A DNA stretch of 64,000 nucleotides. It comes from Dryobates pubescens. Lineage: Eukaryota > Chordata > Aves > Piciformes > Picidae. Position 1 is the first letter of the stretch; the number at the start of each line of letters is the position of its first letter. Below the pieces are notes generated by a model. That model was not told where the DNA came from, did no database searches, and saw only the letters and a list, made by a program, of their open reading frames with translations. This document shows, piece after piece, positions 54,731-64,000 of this stretch. Position numbers and translations under genes: made by a program. Location: the NCBI RefSeq assembly GCF_014839835.1, contig NC_071632.1:19114487-19178486 (forward strand), given 5' to 3'.

Positions 54731-54925
54731 ATGGCATCCCTTCCTGGGCATCTCCCTCTGGAGGTGTTCAAGGCCAGGCTGGACAGGATGTCCCTTCCTG
54801 GGCATCTCTCCCTGGAGGTGTTCAAGGCCAGGCTGGACAGGATGTCCCTTCCTGGGCATCTCTCCCTGGAGGTGTTCAAGGCCAGGCTGGACAGGATGTC
54901 CCTTCCTGGGCATCCCTCCCTGGAG
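54731..54925. repeat. 54-bp minisatellite derived from CR1
   Basis: 'ggatgtcccttcctggg' starts at 54786, 54840 and 54894, an exact 54-base period, with a diverged first unit from about 54732. Each unit contains 'ggaggtgttcaaggccaggc', which is CR1 3' sequence in plus orientation, opposite to the CR1 tail on its left. Confidence 0.92.
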
Positions 54926-55542
54926 AACTTCTGTTCCTGGCCTGAAAGGAGTTGCTCCTGGAGAGACATTAATATATGTTGGTTGCCTTTGTAGGAATGA
55001 CTCGATGAGGCATGAGGCCAACAAGTGGAGGAGGAAGGGGGGAAGTGAGCAACTCAGTATATAGAGCAATAATCATAATAATTCTTTGTGTTTCTAGGGC
55101 TGACTGATTCATGCTGGCTCCTGCATGCAGCTCACATGGGATCTGGGAGAGCTAAGGTCTCTCCTCCCCAGGGACAGAGGAGTCAGCAATGCCCTCCAGG
55201 CTGGCTGGGACCTTGCAGGCAGCTTTGCCTCTCTCCCATTAGCCCATGACACTGGAGCAATCCTGCTGGGAATGTGCCCTGGTGTTTCCATCCCTTTCAA
55301 AAGCACTTGGAAAGCACAGGAAAGCACAATCAGCTCCTGCTCACCAAGCATTTTATGCAAGGAAGTGTTTCAAGCCTGGCAGATGAGCAGGGCTGGCTGG
55401 AAGGACGGCTGACAGAGCTGCTGCCCTGTCTCCCTGCCCAGCAAGGAGGTTGTATTGATCACCCAAGAGTCTGCCCTGGCTCTAGCACTCATCAATATTG
55501 CAATTACTGACTCTAGAGTGTGTGCGTATTACATGTGAGGGT
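54926..55542. other. unique spacer
   Basis: No recognised feature. It separates the 54-bp and 48-bp minisatellites. Confidence 0.35.
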
Positions 55543-56118
55543 GACACCAGCCAGGAGGAGGCTGCAAAGCTGCTGCAGCACCAACAGATCAACACCAGCC
55601 AGGAGGAGGCTGCAAAGCTGCTGCAGCACCAACAGATCAACACCAGCCAGGAGGAGGCTGCAAAGCTGCTGCAGCACCAACAGATCAACACCAGCCAGGA
55701 GGAGGCTGCAAAGCTGCTGCAGCACCAACAGATCAACACCAGCCAGGAGAAGGCTGCAAAGCTGCTGCAGCACCAACAGATCAACGCCAGCCAGGAGGAG
55801 GCTGCAAAGCTGCTGCAGCACCAACAGATCAACACCAGCCAGGAGGAGGCTGCAAAGCTGCTGCAGCACCAACAGATCAACACCAGCCAGGAGGAGGCTG
55901 CAAAGCTGCTGCAGCACCAACAGATCAACACCAGCCAGGAGGAGGCTGCAAAGCTGCTGCAGCACCAACAGATCAACACCAGCCAGGAGGAGGCTGCAAA
56001 GCTGCTGCAGCACCAACAGATCAACACCAGCCAGGAGGAGGCTGCAAAGCTGCTGCAGCACCAACAGATCAACACCAGCCAGGAGGAGGCTGCAAATCTC
56101 CTGCAGCACCAACAGATC
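55543..56118. repeat. 48-bp minisatellite, 12 copies, open in several frames
   Basis: Twelve 48-base units, almost identical, with only a few base changes. The unit is a multiple of three and has no stop in at least four of the six frames. In the plus frame running 55498-56448 it encodes 'NTSQEEAAKLLQHQQI' repeated twelve times, then a 110-residue non-repeat tail. The peptide is helix-friendly and charged; the minus frames are hydrophobic, Cys/Leu-rich. No family was recognised and there is no clear splice or promoter context, so coding is unproven. Confidence 0.95.
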
Positions 56119-56444
56119 ATTCAAAACCCACTTGGTGCACTGCATGTGAAGACAAAAAGGCAGTTGAAAGGAAGGCAGGAAAATCCCAACTGGACAAGCA
56201 CACATCTGAAGAGGGGAGCAAACCCCATGCCTGCAGATGGTGGGGTTTTGGTGATGGCAGATGGGAGCATGAAGAGCAGAGTGGGAAGGGGGCTTGAGGA
56301 CCAGCACTGCCACACCTCTGGGAAGACATGGACTGGTTGGTGGTGTTTCAAAGACACCAAGGAAAACTATGCTAGAAAAGTAGCCCTTGGAGAAAAGTTG
56401 ATGAGACTGGAGTGGTTTGGCTTAAAGCAGGCTTGCAGAGGAAG
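56119..56444. other. flank of the 48-bp repeat
   Basis: The plus-strand frame entering from the repeat stays open to 56448. Its residues (for example 'GRQENPNWTSTHLKRG') match nothing I know. Confidence 0.35.
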
Positions 56445-56640
56445 GTGAAAATAGTCTTCATAAGGAGAAACTGCTTTGAAAGTGCCAGAGAGCTGGACCA
56501 GGCTGCCCAGAGAAGTTGTGGAGTCTCCATCTCTGGAGAGATTTCAAACTCACCTGGACATGATCCTGTGCTGTAGGTGACCCAGCTTTAGCAGAGGGTT
56601 TGGACAAGGTGATCTCAAGAGGTGCCTTCAAACCCAAACC
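56445..56640 (+). repeat. CR1 fragment
   Basis: 'gctggaccaggctgcccag' and 'gtggagtctccatctctgg' lead to 'gatctcaagaggtgccttcaaaccc'. It is an old, diverged copy. Confidence 0.8.
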
Positions 56641-59600
56641 CTTCTGCAGCCATTAAAGACATGGGATGCTGAGGAGAGGAGATGCCATGGTTGTAGTGAG
56701 GGGGATTTGTATTAGCCATTAAGGAAGCACTTGATGGTGGCAAGCTGGGGAGAAGATCTCTGGTCCTTTTCAGCCCTTCTGCTTTAAGTGGCTCTGAACC
56801 TGCAGCCATAGAACCCAGGGATCTCTTCCCATCGGGCACTGGTCAGCAAAATTGTTGGGGAAGGAGGTAAAGCCCTGCTGTACAAAATGGGTCTAATGAT
56901 TCAGTCAGGTCCCTCTGATCAGGTTCTGGGATTTCTGGCCTAAAATCTGCCCCCACTCTTTCCCCATGGTGAGGCCAAGATGGTTTCCTGAAGCAAGAGC
57001 GAGGGAAGAACATACCCATTCCTGTGTTTGGTGAATCTGCAGGTCAGCAGGAGCTGAGAGGCCAGTCTGAGTCGTTGGGAAATGCTCAGGCCATGGCTGG
57101 AGCTGAGGGAGGTGTCCCAGGTGCAGGCAAGAGAAATCCAAAATCTAGAGCCTTGCACAGGCATTGTGAGGGAAGGATGAGGTTCTCCTGGGCTGGGACA
57201 TTGCTGCTCATCAAAAAGGGATCAGAAAACCCCAGGCAGCATCCAACCATGGCTCTCCTCAGAGCTTCCATCCTTCCCTTGAGCTCATGTCCCCTCTTTG
57301 CCATGGGACACAGAACTGCCAATACACAAGAATTCACATCATTGTGGAGAGCAATCTTATGCCCTGGACAGCTGCAATTTCTAGGGAGCAAATTTCCACC
57401 CAGCAGCACCTCTGCTCTCCTCCCCAGCAGCCCTGGGCCATGGTCCTGCATGTGTTGATCTTCCTGACAGCAGCACCATCAGCGACCAGCCTCTCCTAGC
57501 CCAGGAGGAGAACACATTCCTACCCAAGGGACAAGGACAAACAGCACAGTTGGATATGTTTGTGTCCCCACCACCCTGCTGTGAACTTCCTGAGCCTTGC
57601 ATGTAAAATTCACAGCAGGAAAGCCACCCCTCCATGTGACAGATGTGTGTTACTACTGACCATTGCTGTTGGAAGGATGCACAGATCCTCCTCCTGCATG
57701 GGGTTGTCCAATTCCAAGGGGAAGATCTCTGGCAGCAAGCACAGGCAGCACTCCAAGCACTTTACCAATGCCTTCATCAGGACCAGGAGCAAGCCTGAAG
57801 GTGCTCTCCAGACCATAACACAAAGCCATTCTAAATATTTGCAGCTCATGGGATGTTTCTTTGCTTTCTTTTTAAACCTACTTTTTTTGCTGCCACCACT
57901 GTCCTCCCATGGCATGGCACAGCACATCAAGGTTCCCAGAAGCTGAAGGCCATGCCCGAGTTCTCTGCCTGTTCCTAAGACTGGCCAATGGGCCCAGCCA
58001 CCTGGGGAACAGACATCCTCAGGGCTTTCATAGCTCAGGCTTAAGGACATGAAAAAGATGCCCCATGTAGATCCAAAGATAAGAAATACTGGCACAGGGG
58101 TCTGCCTGTGACTTTGGGTGGTTGAGAACAGCTCAGGCCAGCTGTGGTCCTGTGATCAGTGAAGTTTTACTTCTTTTGCACTAGGTTTGATCAGGAAGGC
58201 TGTGCCTGTTTGGGTTCCCTGTGGTGGTCAATCAACCTCTGGACTCTTGGGAGGTTGTGTGAGCATCTGCTACAGGCAACTTGGGACGACCTCAGGGATG
58301 AGACCCGCTCTGAGACATGGCACAGTGGGGCAGTGACTGGTTTCAGCCTCTGCTGTTCAGCAGGAGATGCTCCCTGTGCTCCCAGTGCTGAGGTTTGCTT
58401 TCTACTTTGTGTTAGTGGAAGGGAGCAAAGCCACAGCCCTGAAACTGTGCAAGAGCCATGGGATGAAACCACCCTGGCAAAGCACCACAAAGCACCACAT
58501 CCTCAGCACTACAAGGAGCCCTGGAGCTCAGCAGCAGGGTTTTAACATGCCCCCAGATTCCTGTAACTGCATGAAAACCACCCTAAAACCAAGCCATGCT
58601 CCAAAAGCTCCCCATAAGCCAGTGAAAACCTTTCTGCTACCATTCTCTTCCTGTCCCCACTTAAGACAGATCTTCTTCTAAGCCCTCCAGACAAGTGTGT
58701 GTGAAGCCTGCCAGATCCCCAAGCGAGGCTCAAAGACCAAAAAGACTTCTCCAGGGTGAGCTTGGCCACAGTCCTGGAGCAGCTGGGTTTTCCCAGGGGT
58801 GGTGGAAGGCTGTAAAATGACCAGAGGGTTGATATTAGGCTTCTGTCTGTGTTCACAGCCACGTGTCCACGTGTGTCTGTCGTACACCACTGGCACCCCT
58901 CACACCCACGCCCTGCACAGGTCTGCCCCCGCGCTGTGACGGTTTGACTGGACAGCAAAACAGCCTTCCCAACACCCATCCTCCCACCTCTGCTAACATC
59001 CACCCAAAGTACCAAGTCCAAACCCGTGGTGAGTTTGTTTTCCTGCTTGCATAAAGGCACTTCTCTGATGATGTGAAGCAGCAGTGTGTTAAAGACTCTT
59101 GTGACTGGAGCGGTTCCCAGCAGGGCTGCAGCGAGCGCTACGCAGGCACCGGTACGAGGCAGCGGCACTGCCAAGGGGTCGATCACCTTTTGCTTCTTGC
59201 TGCAACGCAGAGGAATCAAAGACAAGAAACCTTCAGCCCTCTGCTGGGTTTTGAGGGTCTCCCTGGGTGAGATGGTGGCTGCGTTTCTGTCCCATGAGCT
59301 GAGGCGGGTGCCAGCTTGTGGCTCACAGCATCAGGTGATGCCTGCTGGGGCCTCCAAGCGTTCAGGAAGACATCAGCTGGAAGCATGGAGCCAAGGTTCG
59401 TGCACTGTGTCAGCTGTTTGCTTCTCCAGGGAGCAGAAATTCATTCGGATTAAGGATGTTGAGTAATTAAACACTGCCTGACCTACAGCACTCTGGCCCT
59501 GCCATGCAGGGGGGAAGCTGCTCACTCTCTGCCTGACTTCTTTCCTGAGCCACCAGCAGCTCCACCACCCACCACAACACCTTGTCCAGTCTCCGCTGGG

Positions 59601-59830
59601 GGGCTCTGGTGATGACTGGAGGGCTGGGAGATGCCAGGGGTTTGCTGTTGCTTGCTGGAGGTTCCCAACTGGAGAACGTGTTGGAAACATGGAAGAAACG
59701 TCTGTAATTAATGCACTGGAAGACAGCATTAAACTGGTCAGAAATTGCTTTGCTCTCCTGACTTCCATATAAAAAAAATTGTGCCTGTGAAACCAGCTCA
59801 GAACCAAAGCCCAGAAACGAACCTAAATAA
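56641..59830. other. unique sequence downstream of GJC2
   Basis: More than 3 kb with no CR1. It may include the GJC2 3' UTR, but I see no clear AATAAA close to the stop. The largest frame (58542-59225, minus, 227 codons) has no family features. Confidence 0.4.
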
Positions 59831-59832
59831 TT

Positions 59833-59857
59833 CCCCCTCCCACCCCCCCCATCCCCA
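59833..59857 (-). other. G-quadruplex motif just after the GJC2 stop
   Basis: On the minus strand, runs of four, eight, three and five guanines are separated by one or two bases. The motif begins about 33 bases past the stop codon, so it should be in the GJC2 mRNA. Confidence 0.6.
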
Positions 59858-59889
59858 CTGAGGCTGCCCTGGCTCCTGGTAAGATGAAG

Positions 59890-61131
59890 CTATATCCATA
59901 CAGAGGTCTTTCCATCTTTACTGCTCGAGCTCCCTTTCTCCAGGCAGGCCTTGGGTTTAGCACCTTGTTTCTCCTGGGCGGTGTTGGCCCTGTTCTGCTC
60001 CACCACCGTGCCGCCCGAGGCGGGGCTGCTGGTTCGGGACGGCTGGGTGTTGCCCTGGGTGCTGCTGTAGCTCTGGAAGGCTATGTCCAGCTGCTCCTGG
60101 GCCACTCGCAAGTGTTTGTGGAGGGTGGACAAGTCCGCCGGGAGGTTCTCGTCCGGGCTGGTGCACTGCTGCTCCTGAGCCACGTTGGCCAAGTTCTGCT
60201 CGTGAGCCATCAGGCTGTTGGGGATCTTGGTGGACTTCTCCGACTTCACTACCAGGTTGTACTCGGGGGGGCAGGAGATGTTCTTCGGGTAGGCGTAGTT
60301 GTAAGGGGGCTGCCTGAAGCTGTTGATCTTCCGGTTGCGGATGGCGTCTCGGATGGTCCCGAAGCCCAGGTGGAACATCTCGCACATGTTCAGCAGCAAG
60401 CACAGGCAGCTCACCACGTACATCACCAGCAGGAAGATGGTCTTCTCCGTCGGCCGGGACACGAAGCAGTCCACGGTGTGAGGGCAGGGGACCCTGTTGC
60501 AGACGTAGTAGGCTTCGACCTCGAAACCGTAGAGCAAGTACTGCCCTATCAAAAAGCAAACCTCGAAGGAGGCTCTGGTGAGCAGCTGGAAGACGTAGAT
60601 CTTCATCAGCCCTTCCTGCTGGATGCGCCTCCTCCCGTCGTGCTTCTGGGGCTCCTTGCTCTTGGCCTTGGCTTTCTCCTGCTCCGCCGCGTCGTCGGAG
60701 ATCATGGGGTCCTCCTCGTCGGCCTCCGCCGGGTCCTCCCCGCCGCGCACCGCCTGCCAGTTGAGGGCGAACTGCTTCTTCTTCTTGAAGCCCTTCAGCT
60801 TCTTCTCCTCCTCGGCCGAGCGGGCGATGCGGTGGATGGCGTAGCCCAGGTACATGACGGAGGGGGTGGAGATCATGATGATCTGGAAGACCCAGAAGCG
60901 GACGTGCGAGAGGGGGGCGAAGGCGTCGTAGCAGACGTTGTCGCAGCCGGGCTGCTTGGTGTTGCAGGTGAACTTGCTCTGCTCGTCCGAGTAGATGGAC
61001 TCCCCCCCCACCGCCGTCAGCACGATGCGGAAGACGATCAGCACGGTCAGCCAGACCTTCCCCACGAAGGTGGAGTGGTTGTGAATCTCCTCTAGCAGGC
61101 GGGTGAGAAAGCTCCAGCTCATGTTGGTCAT
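59890..61131 (-). CDS. GJC2: Connexin-47 type gap junction protein gamma-2
   Basis: A single coding exon of 413 residues (human about 439). It forms gap-junction channels; in mammals connexin 47 links oligodendrocytes to astrocytes and its loss causes a hypomyelinating disorder. The start '[20 protein letters not shown]' with its MTN prefix and '[20 protein letters not shown]' mark gamma-2 rather than gamma-1. Four membrane segments lie near 22-42, 76-98, 179-201 and 230-252. Loop 1 has Cys56, 63, 67 (C-x6-C-x3-C) and loop 2 Cys211, 216, 222 (C-x4-C-x5-C), as in all connexins. The cytoplasmic loop is Lys- then Glu/Asp-rich. The tail ends 'DGKTSVWI', a PDZ ligand of the type that binds ZO-1. 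Residues about 311-357 resemble the gamma-1 tail. An acceptor ('ccccgcag') lies 20 bases before the ATG, so a non-coding first exon is expected to the right. Confidence 0.96.
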   Translation of the reverse strand: MTNMSWSFLTRLLEEIHNHSTFVGKVWLTVLIVFRIVLTAVGGESIYSDEQSKFTCNTKQPGCDNVCYDAFAPLSHVRFWVFQIIMISTPSVMYLGYAIHRIARSAEEEKKLKGFKKKKQFALNWQAVRGGEDPAEADEEDPMISDDAAEQEKAKAKSKEPQKHDGRRRIQQEGLMKIYVFQLLTRASFEVCFLIGQYLLYGFEVEAYYVCNRVPCPHTVDCFVSRPTEKTIFLLVMYVVSCLCLLLNMCEMFHLGFGTIRDAIRNRKINSFRQPPYNYAYPKNISCPPEYNLVVKSEKSTKIPNSLMAHEQNLANVAQEQQCTSPDENLPADLSTLHKHLRVAQEQLDIAFQSYSSTQGNTQPSRTSSPASGGTVVEQNRANTAQEKQGAKPKACLEKGSSSSKDGKTSVWI

Positions 61132-61151
61132 AAGGGCTACTCAGTTATGAC
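61132..61151 (-). other. GJC2: GJC2 5' UTR part of coding exon
   Basis: These twenty bases between the acceptor 'tccccgcag' and the ATG include in-frame stops, which supports this ATG as the start. The upstream exon was not located. Confidence 0.6.
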
Positions 61152-61182
61152 CTGCGGGGAGAGGGAGAAAGGGAATAGAACC

Positions 61183-61742
61183 GTGGAATCATAGAACCAG
61201 TAAGGCTGGAAAAGAGCTCAGAGATCATCAAGTCCAACCTGTCACCCAACACCTCATGACTACTAAACCATGGCACCAAGTGCCACATCCAATCCCCTCT
61301 TGAACACCTCCAGGGATGGTGACTCCACCACCTCCCTGGGCAGCACATCCCAATGGCCAATCTCTCTTTCTATGAAGAACTTCTTCCTAACATCCAGCCT
61401 AACCTGCCCCTGGCACAGCTTGAGACTGTGTCCTCTTGTTCTGGTGCTGGTTGCCTGGGAGAAGAGACCAACCCCCACCTGGCTATAACCTCCCTTCAGG
61501 GAGTTGGAGAGAGCAAGAAGGTCTCCCCTGAGCCTCCTCTTCTCCAGGCTCAGCAACCCCAGCTCCCTCAGCCTCTCCTCCCAGGGCTGTGCTCCAGACC
61601 CCTCCCCAGCTTTGTTGCCCTTCTCTGGACACCTTCCAGCAACTCAACATCTAAACTGAGGGCCCCAGACCTGGACACAGGACTCAAGGTGTGGCCTGAC
61701 CAGTGCTGAGCACAGGGCACAATGACTTCCCTGCTCCTGCTA
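61183..61742 (-). repeat. CR1 fragment, about 0.56 kb, near GJC2
   Basis: 'ggaatcatagaaccagtaaggctgg' continues through the full set of blocks to 'aaggtgtggcctgaccagtgctgagcacagg'. It begins about 30 bases beyond the GJC2 splice acceptor. Confidence 0.92.
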
Positions 61743-61879
61743 GACTCACCCCAATTTCAAGATGTTGCTCAGCTGTAAGCAGGGTTTGGGTGGCTGAACA
61801 CAGGGCACCATGGAAGCCACCTACACACAGGTGCTCAGCTGGTGGTAACCTCTTGCATGCTGTAGCCTCAAGCTTCTGA

Positions 61880-61930
61880 ACCACAGAATCCTTTTGTTTG
61901 GAAAAGATCTTTAAGATCCAGCATCAACCT
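61880..61930 (-). repeat. CR1 tail remnant
   Basis: 'accacagaatccttttgtttgg' and 'aaaagatctttaagatccagcatcaacc' are a decayed tail. Confidence 0.6.
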
Positions 61931-62770
61931 AAGGCCACCATGGTCATGACACAGCTCTGTGCTGAAAGCAGGAGCAGAAGATGCTGCCCACAGCAGAGAG
62001 CCTTGCAGGGCTGACAGATCCTTCGTGAGCAAACCCAGAAAAATGCAAGGAATCAGGGGAAGAATGGGAATATTTATGTTTACAGGCTGCTGGCCCTTTC
62101 AAGTGCCTTTTGAGAACACAAACCAAAACAAACCAAGCTAAACCTTTAATCAAACACAGGCTGCTTCGAAAATAAACCCTTGAGAAGCTTTCAGAGACAA
62201 CCATGCATGTGAGACCTGGGCAGCTGGGGAGGAAGAGCTTGTCACAGCCATTTGGTGCTTGCCTTATCTTGCCTCCTTGGGTGACCCCAGGCATCACTGA
62301 GGGCAGAAGACAGTTTTGCTGCTTGACTGGCAGCAGCCCTGATGGAGAAGACAACAAGGAAAGCAACCCAGACCCAAAGAGCACTGTGGCATGGGACAGC
62401 AGGGCTCTCACCTTAGGGCACCAGAGGATGGGCTCATCCTCTGTTCCCCTGCATGACTCCTCCCAGTCATCCTCCAGCTCCTAATGGACATACCCACCTT
62501 GTTTCCACACAGACACCTGATGGCAGGCACTAAATCAGGCATCTGCTAGACCGATCCCACCCAAACCCTGATGCCTACCACTGCACCCAGAAGAAAAGAG
62601 TAGATGTGTTGGTGGCAGACACAGGTGCCAAGCACCTGAGTATGGACACAAGGGAGTTAACCTGGGAGTAGCATGGGGCAACAGTATGGGATGGCTCAGC
62701 AGCAGCTGGCCCTGCACAGGCTGCTCCTCTGGAATCCTCCACAGTCAAGCAAAGGGAGAGAAATTAGCTG
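61931..62770. other. unique sequence upstream of GJC2
   Basis: Nothing recognised. The GJC2 non-coding first exon could lie here or further right. Confidence 0.35.
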
Positions 62771-62771
62771 C

Positions 62772-63450
62772 TGTCACAGGACCACAGGATGTTAGGGGTT
62801 GGAAGGGACCTCTGGAGATGAATTCAAGTCCAACCCCCTTGCCAGAGCAGGAACACATCCATGTGTTGAACCTTAGAATTGTAGAATGGTTTGGGTTGTC
62901 AGGGTTTGGGTTTGAAAGTCATCCAGTCCAACCCCTCTGCAGTCAGCAGGGACATCCTCAACTAGAGCAGGTTGCTCACAGCCCCACACAACCTGGCCTG
63001 GAATGGTCCCAGGAAGGAGGCATTTAGCAGCTGCCTGGGCAACCTGGGACAGGGTCTCACCAGCTTCAGCATAAAAAACCCATCTCTTCATTCTCTCCAG
63101 TCTAAATCTCCCTGGTTTAGCTTAAAACCATCCCTCCTCCTCCTGTCTCAAAAGGCCCTGCTAGAAGTCTGTCCCCAGCCTCCTTTAAGCACTGTCAGGC
63201 AAGCAGAAGGTGTCCCTGAAGCTTTCTCTTCTCCAGGCTGAATAACCCCAGTTCTCTCAGCCTGGCCTCACAGCAGAGGTCCTCCAGCCCTCCCAGCATT
63301 GCTGGGGCCTCCTCTGGCAGGTCTGTGTCTCTCCTGAGGACTCCAGAGCTGGCCCCAGCACTGCAGGAGGGGTCTCAGCAGAGCACAGCAGAGGGGTAGA
63401 ATCCCCTCCCTCCTGCTGCTGCCCACACTGCTGGGGCTCAGCCCAGGACA
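62772..63450 (-). repeat. Two CR1 fragments in series
   Basis: Positions 62772-62860 are a short tail ('ggatgttaggggttggaaggg'). Positions 62875-63450 are a longer, older copy whose deep end has 'ctcccagcattgctggggcctcc' and 'gcccacactgctggggctcagccc'. Confidence 0.82.
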
Positions 63451-64000
63451 CAGATGGCTTTGTGCTGGGAGTGCACACGAATGAGTATGGCCATCAAACC
63501 TACCCCTCTGTGCTGAGTGGAGGTAGATAACCCAGAGGGAAAATGATGCCATGAGACACAGCCTGGCCCTTACCTGGCATAGCACTTTTATGTGGAGACA
63601 CAAAATCATGCCCCTGGGTTTCCATGGCACGGGACGGGCTTTGAGCCCATCACCCGTGCCAGGCACGAGGTGGGAGCAGCCACCAGCAGCATCCATGGGC
63701 ACAGCCCAGCGTGGCAGCAAGAAGAGAAACAGGCCTGGGTCTGCTCTCAGTGCTGAGCCTTTCTGGAATGTGATTCTGCTCATGCTGCTTCTCAGGCCAG
63801 GAGCCAAACAGCTCTGGTTTGCTCAGCACTCGCCTCCGTGCTGCCCCGGGAGGTATCAGCACGGCCCAAGGCTTGAGATGCAGTGGAATTCTTCTGCTGT
63901 TGAGGGCTCTCAAGAGCAGGCAGATGGAATTTTCTAACCCTGCTATTTCTAGATCAAACAAATCCTCTGTGAACCCAAACCCCCAAGTCTTCACACGGCA
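63451..64000. other. unique sequence at right edge
   Basis: No gene or repeat was recognised. Short overlapping frames on both strands lack family features. Confidence 0.35.

Noticed and set aside
58542-59225. 227-codon minus-strand frame downstream of GJC2
   Set aside because: No domain or membrane pattern typical of a family, and no supporting neighbours. It is probably a chance frame.
59884-61095. 403-codon plus-strand open frame
   Set aside because: It is the exact antisense of the GJC2 coding exon; its Gly/Leu/Val/His-rich composition is what GC-rich antisense frames give.
59890-61131. Assignment of the connexin as GJC1 (connexin 45)
   Set aside because: The MTN prefix, 'IYSDEQ', '[10 protein letters not shown]', '[10 protein letters not shown]' and the tail end fit gamma-2; only part of the tail resembles gamma-1.

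Overview
The window looks like bird nuclear DNA. Its spacers and introns are packed with 5'-truncated CR1 LINE tails: I count more than fifty pieces, recognisable by the 'ggttggaaaagacctc...atcca(a)gtccaacc' 3' end and the 'cccagggaggtggtggagtc' block. No Alu-, L1- or MIR-like sequence was recognised. The CR1 load is high for a bird and would suit a CR1-rich lineage such as woodpeckers and relatives, but that placement is a guess. No retroviral or LTR element, DNA transposon, tRNA, rRNA or CRISPR array was recognised.

Four protein-coding loci are supported, all on the minus strand. From right to left, in transcription order, they are GJC2 (connexin-47 type, 413 aa, one coding exon, 59890-61131), IBA57 (three coding exons, 43123-47043, 351 aa), a complete MEIOC-type meiosis gene (eight coding exons, 21496-40230, 928 aa) and the first coding exon of OBSCN (2618-3725, three Ig domains), whose remaining exons lie off the left edge. 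The order GJC2-IBA57-OBSCN matches human 1q42.13. The MEIOC-type gene between IBA57 and OBSCN is the surprise. Human MEIOC lies on 17q21.31, close to GJC1, the sister of GJC2. The block therefore looks like one half of an ancient duplicated segment in which birds kept a second MEIOC copy, although relocation of the only MEIOC gene is not excluded.

Region by region: 1-2.6 kb is OBSCN intron; 2.6-3.7 kb is the OBSCN exon; 3.7-14.3 kb is OBSCN upstream or first intron, with CR1 pieces and a unique island around 8.7-10.7 kb holding muscle-type motifs. The stretch 14.3-21.5 kb has no CR1 and may be a long MEIOC-type 3' UTR. The MEIOC-type gene follows to 40.2 kb, with a CpG-rich promoter near 40.05-40.45 kb and a second promoter-like patch (CpG-rich plus a ZNF143 motif) at 36.9-37.7 kb. 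IBA57 spans 43.1-47.0 kb, with a CpG island and YY1 motifs at its start. The 47.4-59.9 kb spacer holds three minisatellites (77-bp, 54-bp and 48-bp units). GJC2 and its CR1-rich upstream region close the window.

The genes do not form a pathway: GJC2 is a gap-junction channel (oligodendrocytes in mammals), IBA57 a mitochondrial [4Fe-4S] assembly factor, the MEIOC-type protein a presumed germ-cell RNA regulator and OBSCN a giant sarcomere protein. Coding exons were placed by splice consensus, reading-frame continuity and recalled human protein sequences. No alignment or database search was run.
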